Shown in pieces: positions 17,092 through 26,318 of a stretch of DNA of 64,000 bases; the stretch's first letter is position 1; each line of letters begins with the position of its first letter. Location of the stretch: NCBI RefSeq assembly GCF_900104445.1, contig NZ_FNJI01000004.1, forward strand, positions 62,001 through 126,000. Direction: 5' to 3'. Source of the DNA: Desulforhopalus singaporensis (lineage in GTDB: Bacteria > Desulfobacterota > Desulfobulbia > Desulfobulbales > Desulfocapsaceae). The notes under the pieces were generated by a model. It did not search any database. It was not told the origin of the DNA and saw only the letters and a program-made list of their open reading frames with translations. A program made the position numbers and the translations under genes.

Positions 17092-18939
17092 TCAAAGGCC
17101 GAAAAAAAACTTCATCGATCCAAGGAGCACGACGGTGTACAGCGCCGATATGACGATGCCAGCCTTCATGTAGTCTTTGGTTCGGTAGCCGCCGGGCCGC
17201 ATTATCAGGGCGTTCACCTGGTGGGTGGGGAGGATGAAGGTGTTTGATGCGGAGACCGCCACCACCAGTCCGGCCAATATCGGGTCTGTACCTATGGTTG
17301 CCGACATGTTCATGGCCAGGGGGACCATGAGGACAACCGCCCCCACGTTTGAGGCAACAAGCGCAAAGAAGGCCGTCAGCAGGGAGATGACAAGCATCAG
17401 GATTAATGGCGTCGGTTCTCCGACGGCCGCCAGCGTTCTGTTGGCGATAAATGCTGCGGCCCCTGTCGATTCAAACGCCGTACCCAGCGGGATGAGGCCG
17501 GAAAGCAGAAAGACCGTCCTCCAGTCCACCGCTTCGTAGGCGCGGTCGGCGGGAATAATTCTGGTGACGATCATGCCCAGCGCTCCGGTGAGAAGGGCGA
17601 TGGAGAGTTTGACCTCAAACACCAGGGCCAGGGTCAGCGCCATCAGGAGGAAAAAGATGGCGCAGCGGGTACGCTCCGGTTTCAGTTCCTCTCCCTGGAT
17701 GTCGTGGACAAAGGCGATATCCATCTGGTTGGCCAGCAGCCGGAACTGCTTCCAGCGTCCCTGCATGAGAATGGTGTCCCCCTGTTCCAGTTGGGTCACG
17801 TTTATCCTGTCCATGATGATCTGGTCGCGGCGGACGATGGCAAGGGGGTTTACCTGGTAGAGGCCGCGGAACTGCAGTTCCTCCATGGTGTGCTGGCTGA
17901 GGTTGGAGTGGGGGATGACTACTCCTTCGATAACCCCTGACTCGTCGGGATAATTTTCTTCGGCGAACACTTCATGCTCGGGCTTGATCACCCAGCCCTG
18001 TTCGTCGGACAACCTCTGGATGTTTTTCTCGGCGCTTATCACCCACAGGGAGTCGCCCGCCTCAATCAGTGAATCCTTGGTGGGGGCAAATTCCTTTTCA
18101 TACCCCTCCTTTTTGGCGATGCCGACAACCGTGACATGATATTTAGGCCTTATCTTGAGTTCTTCCAAGGTGAGGCTCGGGTAATAGGCGGGGACTTTCA
18201 GCTCGTAACTGTGGCCCACCTCTTCGCCGTAAATGTCGGTCAGCCGCTTGTCCATGCAGTCCTCGTCCAGGCTGCATACGTCAAGGGGCAGAAGCCTTTT
18301 GCCAAATAACACAAAATAGAAGACCGCGACCACCAGCAGGGCGATTCCCACCGGGGTGACGGAGAACAGGGTGAGGGGGACAAACTCCTTGTTGTTGGTC
18401 GCCTCGATATTGTTCTGCCACCACCCCTGCATCAGGTCGTTGAGCATAATCAGCGGACTGGAACCGACCAGGGTGAGGCAGCCGCCTATGATGGCGCAGA
18501 ATCCCATGGGCATGAGAATCTTACTCGCGGAAAAGTTCAGCTGCCTGCTGATACGCATGGTAGCCGGCATAAACAGGGCAGCCGCGCCGATATTCTGCAT
18601 AAAACTTGAAATAACCGCCACGGTGATCGAGATGGTGGCCAGGATTCTGTTTTCACTCCGGCCCGCCACCTTGATGATCTGGGCGGCGACCACGTTCATA
18701 ATGCCGGTTTTGTTCAACCCGGCACCGATGATCATGACTGCGATTATCGATACCACGGCATTGGAGCTGAGGCCGGCGATTGCCTGCTCGGCGGTGAGAA
18801 CTCCGGTGAGAGGCAGCAGGGTCATCATCAAAAGTCCCACGAGGTCCACTCGCAGCAGGTCGGTTATGAAAAGGAATATAGCCAGCGAAAGAAGACAGAA
18901 TACGATGATCATATCTGTCGTGACAACCATCGGTTCCAT
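17092..18939 (-). CDS. SLC13/DASS-type anion permease with two TrkA-C domains
   Basis: 615 residues. The N-terminal half is a membrane domain (about 8-215). A cytoplasmic insert (about 230-400) follows with two RCK_C/TrkA-C-like modules (EELKIRPKYHVTVVGIAKKEG, EELQFRGLYQVNPLAIVRRDQ). The second membrane half has GTAFESTGAAAFIAN and ends ASNTFILPTHQVNALIM. This layout is typical of bacterial SLC13-type sulfate, phosphate or dicarboxylate permeases with a regulatory insert. Substrate unknown. ATG 18939 has a GGGGAG ribosome site. It is separated by 329 bases from the next leftward gene upstream. Confidence 0.9.
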   Translation of the reverse strand: MEPMVVTTDMIIVFCLLSLAIFLFITDLLRVDLVGLLMMTLLPLTGVLTAEQAIAGLSSNAVVSIIAVMIIGAGLNKTGIMNVVAAQIIKVAGRSENRILATISITVAVISSFMQNIGAAALFMPATMRISRQLNFSASKILMPMGFCAIIGGCLTLVGSSPLIMLNDLMQGWWQNNIEATNNKEFVPLTLFSVTPVGIALLVVAVFYFVLFGKRLLPLDVCSLDEDCMDKRLTDIYGEEVGHSYELKVPAYYPSLTLEELKIRPKYHVTVVGIAKKEGYEKEFAPTKDSLIEAGDSLWVISAEKNIQRLSDEQGWVIKPEHEVFAEENYPDESGVIEGVVIPHSNLSQHTMEELQFRGLYQVNPLAIVRRDQIIMDRINVTQLEQGDTILMQGRWKQFRLLANQMDIAFVHDIQGEELKPERTRCAIFFLLMALTLALVFEVKLSIALLTGALGMIVTRIIPADRAYEAVDWRTVFLLSGLIPLGTAFESTGAAAFIANRTLAAVGEPTPLILMLVISLLTAFFALVASNVGAVVLMVPLAMNMSATIGTDPILAGLVVAVSASNTFILPTHQVNALIMRPGGYRTKDYMKAGIVISALYTVVLLGSMKFFFGL

Positions 18940-19268
18940 AGAGCAGCTCCCCTGTGGTTTGTTGTTTTTTTAAGGAAATCCGGTCCATCGCTTCCTGTCC
19001 TATCAGGATACAACCGCTTTTGTCAAACATCAATACTGTTTTATTATTTAATTTATTACTGTAAGATAGCCGGCAGATATCTTACCCCCGGCTGTGGCGC
19101 AGGCGAATTGCGGTTATAAGTTCCCGTCCTTCCACCGATGGCCAGCAGATGAGCTTTAGCTTTGGCCAGGGCCAGGTTGCGGCCGGATGGAAGAAGACGG
19201 GAAGAGGCGGCCAGGGGATGATCAAGATCGATGACGGCTGCACTCCGGCAGACCCGGTCTGACCTGGG
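18940..19268. other. 329-base intergenic region without a gene
   Basis: It lies upstream of the SLC13-type permease gene. A 65-codon leftward frame (19082-19279) is rich in Pro and Trp and has no recognisable motif or ribosome site. A short AT-rich stretch near 19030-19055 (TTTTATTATTTAATTTATTA) is a likely promoter area. Confidence 0.35.
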
Positions 19269-19781
19269 TTAAAGGCCAAACGCCCGGTTCGGGGTACGGA
19301 TATAGTAGCGAAAATAGCCCACCAGGTTAGAGCCCAGAAAGATGCACTCCATGATCACTGCCGCCGGGGAACCGGCCAGGAAGTTGTGGATCAGCCAGAA
19401 AGTGGTGGCGACCATCATGAGTCGGCGCAGCTGCTTGTCTTCCCTGCTGAAGGAGGCGATGGTGCCGAACACAGCTCCGGAGCAGCTGAGGATCGACAGC
19501 ATTCCCTCAAAAGTCAGGAGTGAGGCGACAACGGCTGCGGAAATAAAAAGCGCCATGCACAGCTTCGACGTTGTAAACAGGCTGATTGCAAATCGGCCTG
19601 CGGCGAGCATGCCGAGCAGGGCAGCGGTCCAGTGGCCAAGGCAGGCGAAGTGGACGGCAATCAAGATGCATGATATCAGCAGACAGCAGACAATATGTGC
19701 TTTCTTTTTAAACTGGAAAGACACGATGTCGGTGCAGATGGCGATTCCGACAAGAATTTGTGACAGGGTAAACAGGGTCAT
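19269..19781 (-). CDS. YgjV family inner-membrane protein
   Basis: 170 residues with about six short membrane helices. It opens LSQILVGIAICTDIVSFQFK and carries the family-like pattern CLLISCILIAVHFACLGHWTAA and the later TFWLIHNFLAGSPAAVIMEC. Length and helix spacing fit the YgjV family of unknown role. No operon partner is obvious; the upstream leftward gene ends about 130 bases away. Confidence 0.8.
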   Translation of the reverse strand: MTLFTLSQILVGIAICTDIVSFQFKKKAHIVCCLLISCILIAVHFACLGHWTAALLGMLAAGRFAISLFTTSKLCMALFISAAVVASLLTFEGMLSILSCSGAVFGTIASFSREDKQLRRLMMVATTFWLIHNFLAGSPAAVIMECIFLGSNLVGYFRYYIRTPNRAFGL

Positions 19782-19910
19782 TGTCCGGCTGGATTGATAA
19801 AGGTTAGGAATATATATGGAACGCTCAGTATACAGTGCTTGTTAGGGACTGTCCATGTGAAAATAGCGGCGGGTCTGAACTTTTCCCGTCCCGCCCACCG
19901 TTCACGACAA

Positions 19911-20939
19911 TCAGCTGGCCATCAGCTGGTGGTCGCGGTATTTTTTTTCTGCCACGATATCTTCCAGGAATTGCTGGTCGGAACACAGGCATAGGACCTG
20001 ATATTTTTCAGCGGTGGTGCGGATCAGGTCGAGCAGCTCGTCCGGCGCCAACAGGTCAGGGCTGTTGTCAAGGGGTGCCAGAAGGAAAATCGGCTCACCA
20101 CCGTTTTGACGCTGCGACGTCCTGACTCCCATGTCGATCATTTTTTTTATCCGGTCAATTGGCGACGCCTTATGGCCGCCGGGTAACGTGCACCAATCAT
20201 TGTCACTGCGAGGGAGGAAGGGCGGCCCTGACCGGGCTGACAGGCAGGAGTCGTCAATATATACCAGAAGAGGCAGCCGGCGGTAGACTATCTCCCTGGC
20301 CCGCTGAAAGTGACCATGTCGCATGGCCGACTCCTGGAGTGCGGTGATATCGACGGAAAAATTTTCGGCGCAATTGTTTTTCAGGCCGGTAAGCAGTGCT
20401 GTAAGTGAATCGGCGAGTTGGTTTTTTATCCGGTCGCCCGGACGCAGGTTTCTGGTCAGAGCGTGCAGTGTCGCTCCGGTTTCAGGTGCTGCCGGACCAA
20501 TCTCCTCGATGAGTTTTTGAACCTCTTCCGCCATGGAACTCCAGCGGACCGACGAGGCGAGTTCAACGAAATTGAGCCATCGGCTGCAGTCGACTCTTCT
20601 TCCCACCTCTATCCTGTCGATTTCGTAGAGCGGCGGGCTGATGGCGCCGAGTTCTCTGGCCAGGCCGGGCCCGCCATCGAAGATCCCTATGGCGACTGTT
20701 CTTTTTGCCGGAACCACTTTTCGCTTATGTCCCCGCCAGCTGGTGGTTGCGGCAAGGTCGGCAAAAGGTCTTACGGTATCACAGCAATAGGGAGGATTGA
20801 GGGTCTGCAGCGCCTGGAAAAAACGCACCCCTTCTGCTGGGTCGGTGAAATAAAAAAGATTCAGTTTACCGCTCAACTCGAACCAGCGGGATTGGATTAC
20901 CGGGTGGAGCCCCCTGGTTCTCGCCTGAAGAAGTTTCAT
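19911..20939 (-). CDS. Hypothetical soluble protein
   Basis: About 342 residues from ATG 20939; a GTG at 21029 would add 30 residues, and neither start has a strong ribosome site. No signal peptide or membrane helix is seen. Three loose segments can be seen: an N-terminal part (LNLFYFTDPAEGVRFFQALQ), a middle helical part (SLTALLTGLKNNCAENF), and a C-terminal part with two hydrophobic strands, LPLLVYIDDSCLS and EPIFLLAPLDNSP. I do not recognise a family. It follows the leucine dehydrogenase operon on the same strand but after about 150 bases. Confidence 0.55.
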   Translation of the reverse strand: MKLLQARTRGLHPVIQSRWFELSGKLNLFYFTDPAEGVRFFQALQTLNPPYCCDTVRPFADLAATTSWRGHKRKVVPAKRTVAIGIFDGGPGLARELGAISPPLYEIDRIEVGRRVDCSRWLNFVELASSVRWSSMAEEVQKLIEEIGPAAPETGATLHALTRNLRPGDRIKNQLADSLTALLTGLKNNCAENFSVDITALQESAMRHGHFQRAREIVYRRLPLLVYIDDSCLSARSGPPFLPRSDNDWCTLPGGHKASPIDRIKKMIDMGVRTSQRQNGGEPIFLLAPLDNSPDLLAPDELLDLIRTTAEKYQVLCLCSDQQFLEDIVAEKKYRDHQLMAS

Positions 20940-21091
20940 CGTTATTTTCCCGTGATACGGCGCCGCACTCAAGCTTTGTCCTGGCTCAAGGCGCGGCGGT
21001 CCGGACAGTTTTTTGAAGAGGGGCCGCACCTGAAAGTATAAGAACTGTCCGCCGGAGGTGCCACGATCTTGGCAACAGCTGTGTCTGTTTT

Positions 21092-22132
21092 TCAGGCCGC
21101 AGCTTTCAGGGAGAACAGCTGTTCGGCCCTGAGGTCGGCGATCACCGCCGGAGGTAGGCCGCGCTTCTTCGCTTCCCTGAAGATATCAAGCATTGTCTTC
21201 TCGATTTGGGCGGTGATGTGCATCGCTTTTTCAGGATCGTAGCTGCCGCCCAGTTCACAGCTTATGTTGATCACCCCGCCGGCGTTTGCGGCATAATCGG
21301 GGGCGAAGAGAATCCCCCTTTTCAGCAGCCGGACTCCGTCCTGGTCTTCTTCGAGCTGGTTATTGGCACTTCCGGCCACGATTGGGCAGGCCAGCTTCGG
21401 GATGGTGTTGCTGTTCAAGATTCCCCCCATGGCGCATGGGGCGAACACATCGCATCTGGTACTGTAGATCCGGTCCGGAGCTACCCTTGTAAAGGTGAGA
21501 TCCTGTGCAAGCCGGTCAAGGTTTGCGTCGTTGATATCGGCGGCGATAATGTTGCACCCGTCGCAGCCCAAGAGCCTGGCCAGGCGGCTTCCAGTTTCGC
21601 CAACACCCTGGATTGCCACCGTCAGCCCCGTCAGGCTGTCTCTGCCAAGCCTGAACCTGACGCTCGCCTTTATCGCGCAATAGACGCCATAGGCGGTAAA
21701 CGGGCTCGGGTTTCCGCTGGCGCCGACGGTTGCGACATGGCTGGTCTGCTGTTTTATTACTGTCATATCCTCAAGGGTTGAGTTGACATCCTCGGCGGTG
21801 ATGTAGCGTCCGTCAAACGTTTCCACAAAATCGCCGAATGCCCGGAAAAGAGCGGTCCTGTCCACTTTTTCAAGATCTGTTTTGATAACCCCCTTGCCGC
21901 CGCCAAGGGGGAGTTTGGCCAGTGCGTTTTTATAGGTCATTGCCCGGCTTAACCGGAGCACGTCGGTAAGCGCATCCTTTTCAAATTCATAATTCCATAC
22001 CCGGACGCCGCCAAGTGCCGGGCCCCGATTGGTGTTGTGAATGGCGATAAAGCCGACGAAACCGAGTTCCTTGTTGTCGCACCTGACGATCTCCTCATAC
22101 CCTGCCGCATCAACCCTTTTGTAGATGTTCAT
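21092..22132 (-). CDS. Leucine/phenylalanine/valine dehydrogenase
   Basis: 346 residues, the usual length for NAD-dependent branched-chain amino acid dehydrogenases. The Glu/Leu/Phe/Val dehydrogenase signature is present: ALAKLPLGGGKGVI with its catalytic lysines, GGVRVWNYEF, the Rossmann motif VAIQGVGETGSRLARLL and the family segment APCAMGGILN. The enzyme deaminates leucine, valine or isoleucine to the 2-oxoacid. It is the last gene of a leftward operon after the gamma subunit of a 2-oxoacid ferredoxin oxidoreductase, which would take the product on to the acyl-CoA. A QLEEDQDGVRLLKRGI segment matches the family's C-terminal dinucleotide-side region. Confidence 0.92.
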   Translation of the reverse strand: MNIYKRVDAAGYEEIVRCDNKELGFVGFIAIHNTNRGPALGGVRVWNYEFEKDALTDVLRLSRAMTYKNALAKLPLGGGKGVIKTDLEKVDRTALFRAFGDFVETFDGRYITAEDVNSTLEDMTVIKQQTSHVATVGASGNPSPFTAYGVYCAIKASVRFRLGRDSLTGLTVAIQGVGETGSRLARLLGCDGCNIIAADINDANLDRLAQDLTFTRVAPDRIYSTRCDVFAPCAMGGILNSNTIPKLACPIVAGSANNQLEEDQDGVRLLKRGILFAPDYAANAGGVINISCELGGSYDPEKAMHITAQIEKTMLDIFREAKKRGLPPAVIADLRAEQLFSLKAAA

Positions 22133-22174
22133 GGTTTCTGCCTCCCGTCAACCGGTTGAATCCATGGTTCGTGG

Positions 22175-22744
22175 TCAGGCCGCCGCCAGTTTGGGACCGT
22201 GACCAAGGACCGCTTTTTGGCCAAGCTCCAGTGCCCGTCTGTTGAGGTCGATGAATTTTTTCGGTTTTTCGCCGAACACTTTGGGCAGTGCACTGATAAT
22301 GCTTTTCTCGGTAACCGCCTGGGTCAGGGCAAGGTAGGCCCCGAGCATCACGATATTGGCAGCCTGCTGATTGCCGCACTCTCCGGCAAGTTCGACCGCG
22401 GGAATGTAATATACGTTGACATCCTTGCGCGTGACCCTGCGGTTCACCAGGGAGCTGTTCACCAGGATTATTCCCCCGGAGATTACGCTTTTTTCGAATT
22501 TAATAAGCGACGGGGTGTTCATGATAACGGCGGTGGTCGCGTTTGTCGTGACAATCGGGGAGCCTACCTCTTTCTCCGAGAGGACCACGCTGCAATATGC
22601 GGTTCCCCCTCTCATTTCCGGTCCATAGGAAGGGATCCACGATACGTGTCGTTCTTCACTCATGCCGCCGTAGGCAAGCAGCTGCCCCAGTGACATTATT
22701 CCTTGTCCGCCGAATCCGGCACAGAGTATTCTTTCGTTAAACAT
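22175..22744 (-). CDS. 2-oxoacid:ferredoxin oxidoreductase, gamma subunit (branched-chain, Vor-type)
   Basis: 190 residues. It opens ERILCAGFGGQGIMSLGQLL, the diagnostic gamma-domain motif, and contains PSYGPEMRGGTAYCSVVLS. ATG 22744 overlaps the end of the beta gene by eight bases; GTG 22747 is an alternative. Together with alpha, beta and ferredoxin subunits it forms a four-gene complex that converts branched-chain 2-oxoacids plus CoA to acyl-CoA and CO2 and reduces ferredoxin. The adjacent leucine dehydrogenase supports branched-chain specificity. Confidence 0.92.
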   Translation of the reverse strand: MFNERILCAGFGGQGIMSLGQLLAYGGMSEERHVSWIPSYGPEMRGGTAYCSVVLSEKEVGSPIVTTNATTAVIMNTPSLIKFEKSVISGGIILVNSSLVNRRVTRKDVNVYYIPAVELAGECGNQQAANIVMLGAYLALTQAVTEKSIISALPKVFGEKPKKFIDLNRRALELGQKAVLGHGPKLAAA

Positions 22745-23489
22745 CACGCGTTTCCTCCTGAGATCTGAATGTTCCGAGCGGATAGTAGGGGATCATGTTT
22801 TCTTCCAGCCACGTCATGGCGTCAACCGGGGATAATCCCCATCCGGTCGGACAGCTGGAAAGTACCTCGATCAGTGAAAAACCACGGTTTTCCAGTTGGT
22901 ACTTGAAGCCCTTTACAATAGCCTTTTTCGCCTGGACTATGGCTTTGGGGTCATGTACGGAAACCCTGGCAACGTAGGTTGCACCGGGAATCTGTGCCAG
23001 CATCTCCGAAATTCTGATGGGCATCCCCGTGTGTGAGGTGTCCCTCCCCTGGGGAGCGGTTGTCGCCACCTGGCCAGGGAGAGTCGTCGGCGCCATCTGG
23101 CCCCCGGTCATGCCGAAGATCGCGTTGTTTACAAAAATAGTGGTTATCTTCTCACTGCGGTGTGCAGCGTGGACTATTTCACCGGTGCCGATGGAGGCGA
23201 GGTCGCCGTCACCCTGGTAGGTGAACACAACTTTGTCCGGCTGGGTCCGCTTTATGCCGGTGGCCACCGCCGGAGCACGGCCGTGGGCGCATTCGACCAT
23301 GTCGACCTTGAAATAGTTATAGCAAAGAATTGAACAGCCGACCGCCGCACAGCCGATGGTTGATCCCAGGATATCAAGCTCGACGAGGGTTTCCGCCACC
23401 AGCTTATGAATGATGCCGTGACTGCAGCCGGGGCAGTAATGGGTTTCCCGGTCGGTCAAGCCTTTTGATTTGGTGTAGATCAGGTTCAT
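22737..23489 (-). CDS. 2-oxoacid:ferredoxin oxidoreductase, beta (TPP-binding) subunit
   Basis: 250 residues. It has the thiamine-diphosphate motif GDGDLASIGTGEIVHAA with the paired FVNNAIFGMTGGQ, and the conserved ETHYCPGCSHGI at the start, whose cysteines are typical of this subunit. ATG 23489 follows AGGAGG and overlaps the alpha stop; a TTG six bases upstream is also in frame. It is part of the overlapping operon with the gamma and alpha subunits. Confidence 0.93.
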   Translation of the reverse strand: MNLIYTKSKGLTDRETHYCPGCSHGIIHKLVAETLVELDILGSTIGCAAVGCSILCYNYFKVDMVECAHGRAPAVATGIKRTQPDKVVFTYQGDGDLASIGTGEIVHAAHRSEKITTIFVNNAIFGMTGGQMAPTTLPGQVATTAPQGRDTSHTGMPIRISEMLAQIPGATYVARVSVHDPKAIVQAKKAIVKGFKYQLENRGFSLIEVLSSCPTGWGLSPVDAMTWLEENMIPYYPLGTFRSQEETRDV

Positions 23490-24550
23490 TGACAACCTCC
23501 TGCCAGAATATTTTTGGCGTGGTCGGCGAGTTCTTCCGGAGTCGGGATGATGCCTCCGGGACGGCCGTAGTGGGTTACCTGGATTTTGCCGTTGACCGCC
23601 AGCCTTACATCATCGATCATCTGGCCGCAGTTCATCTCGGTTGAAAGGATATGCCTGCAGCGGGGCGGCAGAACGTTGAACGCTTCCACGGGAAACGGCC
23701 ACAATGTCTTGACACGCAGCAGACCCACCCTGACGCCTTCATGGCGAAGTTGGTCCACGCTGTTTTTCAGAATTCGTCCCACGGAGCCGTAGCCGCAGAA
23801 TATGAGTTCGGCTTCGCTTATCCGGTATGTTTCGTATCGGCTCTCACTCTCCCTGATCCTCATGAATTTTTCCTGAAGCCGCAGGTTGATCTGTTCCAGG
23901 TCGCAGGGGTCAAGGGCCAGGGTCTTGATGGTGATCGGGGGCCGGCGATTGTCGTGGCCTACCGCCGCCCAATCTTTTTTTACCGATTGTTGGGGTACCT
24001 TGCTGGGCATTGTTACCGGTTCCATCATCTGTCCAAGCATGCCGTCGCTGACGATAAATACCGGGGTACGATACCGTTGTGCCAGCTCGAACGCGTCGAT
24101 CATCATCTCCGCACTTTCCTGGGCGGTGGAGGGGGCAAGGGCAATAATGGAATAGTCGCCGTTTCCCCCTCCTCTCGTCATCTGGAAGTAATCGCATTGC
24201 GAAGGCTGGATTGTCCCGATCCCCGGACCGCCGCGCTGCACGTTTACAATTACGCTTGGCAGTTCGGCCGCCGCGAGCAGGGAGATGCCCTCCTGCATCA
24301 GGGCGATTCCCGGGGAGGACGAGCTGGTCATGGGTCTGCCGCCCGCTGCCGCAGCGCCGTACACCATATTGATCGCCGCAATTTCGCTTTCCGCCTGCAA
24401 AAAGATCCCGCCGGTTTTGGGCAGTTCCCGGGCAAGAAATTCGGGAATTTCGTTTTGCGGGGTGATGGGGTAGCCGAAAAAGTGGGTGCAGCCTCCCAAT
24501 ATTGCTCCTTTGGCAAGAGCCTCGTTTCCCTTCATGAGCGATTTAGGCAT
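23486..24550 (-). CDS. 2-oxoacid:ferredoxin oxidoreductase, alpha subunit
   Basis: 354 residues. It has the alpha-subunit signature GCTHFFGYPITPQNEI, the ESEIAAINMVYGAAAAG segment, SSSPGIALMQEG and NVQRGGPG. It contributes the pyrimidine-side and transketolase C-domain functions of the complex. The start overlaps the ferredoxin stop by eight bases, so all four subunits are translationally linked. The C-terminal part (GYGSVGRILKN) is the usual domain. Confidence 0.93.
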   Translation of the reverse strand: MPKSLMKGNEALAKGAILGGCTHFFGYPITPQNEIPEFLARELPKTGGIFLQAESEIAAINMVYGAAAAGGRPMTSSSSPGIALMQEGISLLAAAELPSVIVNVQRGGPGIGTIQPSQCDYFQMTRGGGNGDYSIIALAPSTAQESAEMMIDAFELAQRYRTPVFIVSDGMLGQMMEPVTMPSKVPQQSVKKDWAAVGHDNRRPPITIKTLALDPCDLEQINLRLQEKFMRIRESESRYETYRISEAELIFCGYGSVGRILKNSVDQLRHEGVRVGLLRVKTLWPFPVEAFNVLPPRCRHILSTEMNCGQMIDDVRLAVNGKIQVTHYGRPGGIIPTPEELADHAKNILAGGCQ

Positions 24551-24791
24551 GGCATACCCTCCGCTGTTTTTCGGCCCGCCACACCGTTATTACCGAGTCC
24601 GGACACATGAGCGCGCAGAAGCCGCACCCCTTGCACTTCTTAGGATATTTTATTTTTGCGGGAAAATAGCCTTTTATGTTGACTGTCGTTTCGTCCTGGG
24701 TGAGAAGCTCAAGCGGGCAGACCGCCACACAAAGACCGCATCCCTTACACCGATCAGTTTCAATTTGGGTTGAGCCTTTTGGTTCTGTCAT
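24543..24791 (-). CDS. 2[4Fe-4S] ferredoxin-like delta subunit
   Basis: 82 residues with two CxxCxxCxxxCP clusters: CKGCGLCVAVCP and CKGCGFCALMCP. It passes electrons from the thiamine site of the 2-oxoacid oxidoreductase to free ferredoxin. It is the first gene of the leftward operon and has an AGGAGGTG ribosome site. The operon promoter should lie in 24792-25018. Confidence 0.92.
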   Translation of the reverse strand: MTEPKGSTQIETDRCKGCGLCVAVCPLELLTQDETTVNIKGYFPAKIKYPKKCKGCGFCALMCPDSVITVWRAEKQRRVCHA

Positions 24792-24914
24792 GATGCACCT
24801 CCTGTATTGAGGGGGGTCGATCGTCTTTTGCTCAGGCTATATTTAATTATACAAAAATTATTTTTATACAGTCAAACATACGGGGGAAAACGGTAGGGGC
24901 AAAATGCCGCTGAC

Positions 24915-24949
24915 GTTCTTGTCTTTTTGCTAGAAACAAGACAAAGAAC
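24915..24949. repeat. Inverted repeat upstream of the 2-oxoacid oxidoreductase operon
   Basis: GTTCTTGTCTTT (24915-24926) and AAGACAAAGAAC (24938-24949) form an imperfect dyad with one slipped base. It lies between the XRE-cupin gene and the operon start, so it could be an operator or the terminator of the regulator gene; no T-run follows on the minus strand. Confidence 0.4.
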
Positions 24950-25018
24950 CGGCAATGGAAGTCGGCGAAAAAAAAGAAAAAGAGATGAATGCTCGAGTGT
25001 TGGGAGGAGCTTTTCGTC

Positions 25019-25594
25019 CTAGTCGGGACGGTAAATAACCACGAGAGTGATCACAGTTCCGCCAACCCCCCTGTATCCATGGGGGAGAGAGGAATCGAAG
25101 TAGAGGCTGTCGCCCTGGTTGAGGGTAACCGTCGTTTCGCCGCGGTGAAATTCGAGGGTGCCGTTGAGCACGTAGAGAAATTCCTCCCCCCGATGGTTGT
25201 TGTAGACGATATCTTCGGCAGCCCGTTCTTCCATATGGACGATGAACGGTTCCATCATTTTCTCTACTTTCGGATATGCAAGGGGTTCGTACTGATAGCC
25301 GATTTGCGAAACGTGCGGTCCCTTGGCGATGCCGGTACGGTCTTCTCTTCTTACCACAACGATGTCGCGGTCCGGTTCTGATTCTTTGAAAAAAAAGCCG
25401 ATGCCGACACCAAGGGCAGAGGATATCTTTAATAAAGTAGCAATGGGCGGAGTGACCAGGTTGTTTTCTATCTGGCTCAGGTTGGGTTTGGAAAGACCGG
25501 TAAGATCGGCGAGGTCCTGCAGGGTCAATCCTCTTTTATTTCGTAATTTCCTGACCTGACTGCCAAGGTCAAGGGAAACGAGGGCATGGTTCAT
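25019..25594 (-). CDS. XRE-family regulator with C-terminal cupin domain
   Basis: 191 residues from ATG 25594; a TTG at 25636 would add 14. The helix-turn-helix (about 10-65) reads LRNKRGLTLQDLADLTGLSKPNLSQIE. A cupin sensor domain follows (about 110-190), with HRGEEFLYVLNGTLEFHRGE and the conserved DSLYFDSSLPHGYRG. Such regulators control amino-acid or organic-acid catabolism by binding a small ligand in the cupin. It lies just upstream, on the same strand, of the ferredoxin oxidoreductase/leucine dehydrogenase operon and is the best candidate for its regulator. Confidence 0.9.
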   Translation of the reverse strand: MNHALVSLDLGSQVRKLRNKRGLTLQDLADLTGLSKPNLSQIENNLVTPPIATLLKISSALGVGIGFFFKESEPDRDIVVVRREDRTGIAKGPHVSQIGYQYEPLAYPKVEKMMEPFIVHMEERAAEDIVYNNHRGEEFLYVLNGTLEFHRGETTVTLNQGDSLYFDSSLPHGYRGVGGTVITLVVIYRPD

Positions 25595-25681
25595 AACCGG
25601 ATGGGCATCTGCTTGAAGTTGTCTATAAGCCGGCAACAGCGGGACACGATTGTACCAGCTGCAGTAATACTACAAAATGTC

Positions 25682-25698
25682 GAATAATCCAATTATTC
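25682..25698. promoter_or_regulatory. Candidate operator of the XRE-cupin gene
   Basis: Perfect dyad GAATAAT-CCA-ATTATTC about 90 bases upstream of the chosen start of the regulator gene. A role in autoregulation is a guess from position and symmetry. Confidence 0.35.
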
Positions 25699-25887
25699 TT
25701 TGTCCCCCTTTTTTCACCTGATGGTTGAATAAAATCCTGTTATAAGGGGTGTGTTTGAGTTTATCATATCCATTCAAGACCCGGTCTGTTGCGAACAGGG
25801 AGCCCGTAGATGGGTGTGGCCGGTTGGGGGGCGGACTCTTGCTTGAAGGCAAGGACGACAGACAGGAGAAAACGGGACAACCATGTC

Positions 25888-26283
25888 ATGACTTATGAGA
25901 ACGGAAAAACCGGCGGAGCAGGAAAGAACAGGAGGTTTTGCAATTATTGTCCGGGGTTCTGCTGCTATCGCCTGCCCGGCGCCACCCTTTATCTCGATGG
26001 CGACGATATAAACAGGATCGCCAGACACTTCGGGATAGAGGACGGTGAGGTTCGAAAACGTTATCTTGAAGGCAGAAACACCTTCAAGACAGACGAACAC
26101 GGGGCCTGTGTCTTTCTGCTTGACGGCAGGCTGAGCAAGCGCTGCTCCATCCATACGGCAAGGCCCCGGCAGTGCCGCGACTTTCCCTACCAGGACCCGT
26201 GTCCCTACCTTGAAAGAGTGGACCTGCTGGAGGAAATATATCCGCGGGTTGAGGCCAACTTGAAAAAACACGGGGTCAGTTGA
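25888..26283 (+). CDS. YkgJ-type cysteine-cluster protein
   Basis: 131 residues from ATG 25888; the frame is open upstream to 25810. It has the cysteine pattern of the CxxCxxxCC family: RRFCNYCPGFCCYRL, then CSIHTARPRQCRDFPYQDPCPY. These cysteines are thought to bind zinc or an iron-sulfur cluster; the function is unknown. AGGAGA lies about 18 bases upstream of the start, longer than ideal. It converges on the ThiF-like gene across 35 bases. Confidence 0.8.
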   Translation: MTYENGKTGGAGKNRRFCNYCPGFCCYRLPGATLYLDGDDINRIARHFGIEDGEVRKRYLEGRNTFKTDEHGACVFLLDGRLSKRCSIHTARPRQCRDFPYQDPCPYLERVDLLEEIYPRVEANLKKHGVS

Positions 26284-26318
26284 CAGGTCCCGCTTTTTTC
26301 CGTTCTCGGGACAGCTTA

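Noticed and set aside
23651-24610. A 319-codon frame on plus over the 2-oxoacid oxidoreductase alpha gene
   Set aside because: Antisense shadow of a strongly conserved gene; its composition (many Arg, His, Gly) is typical of a mirrored frame.
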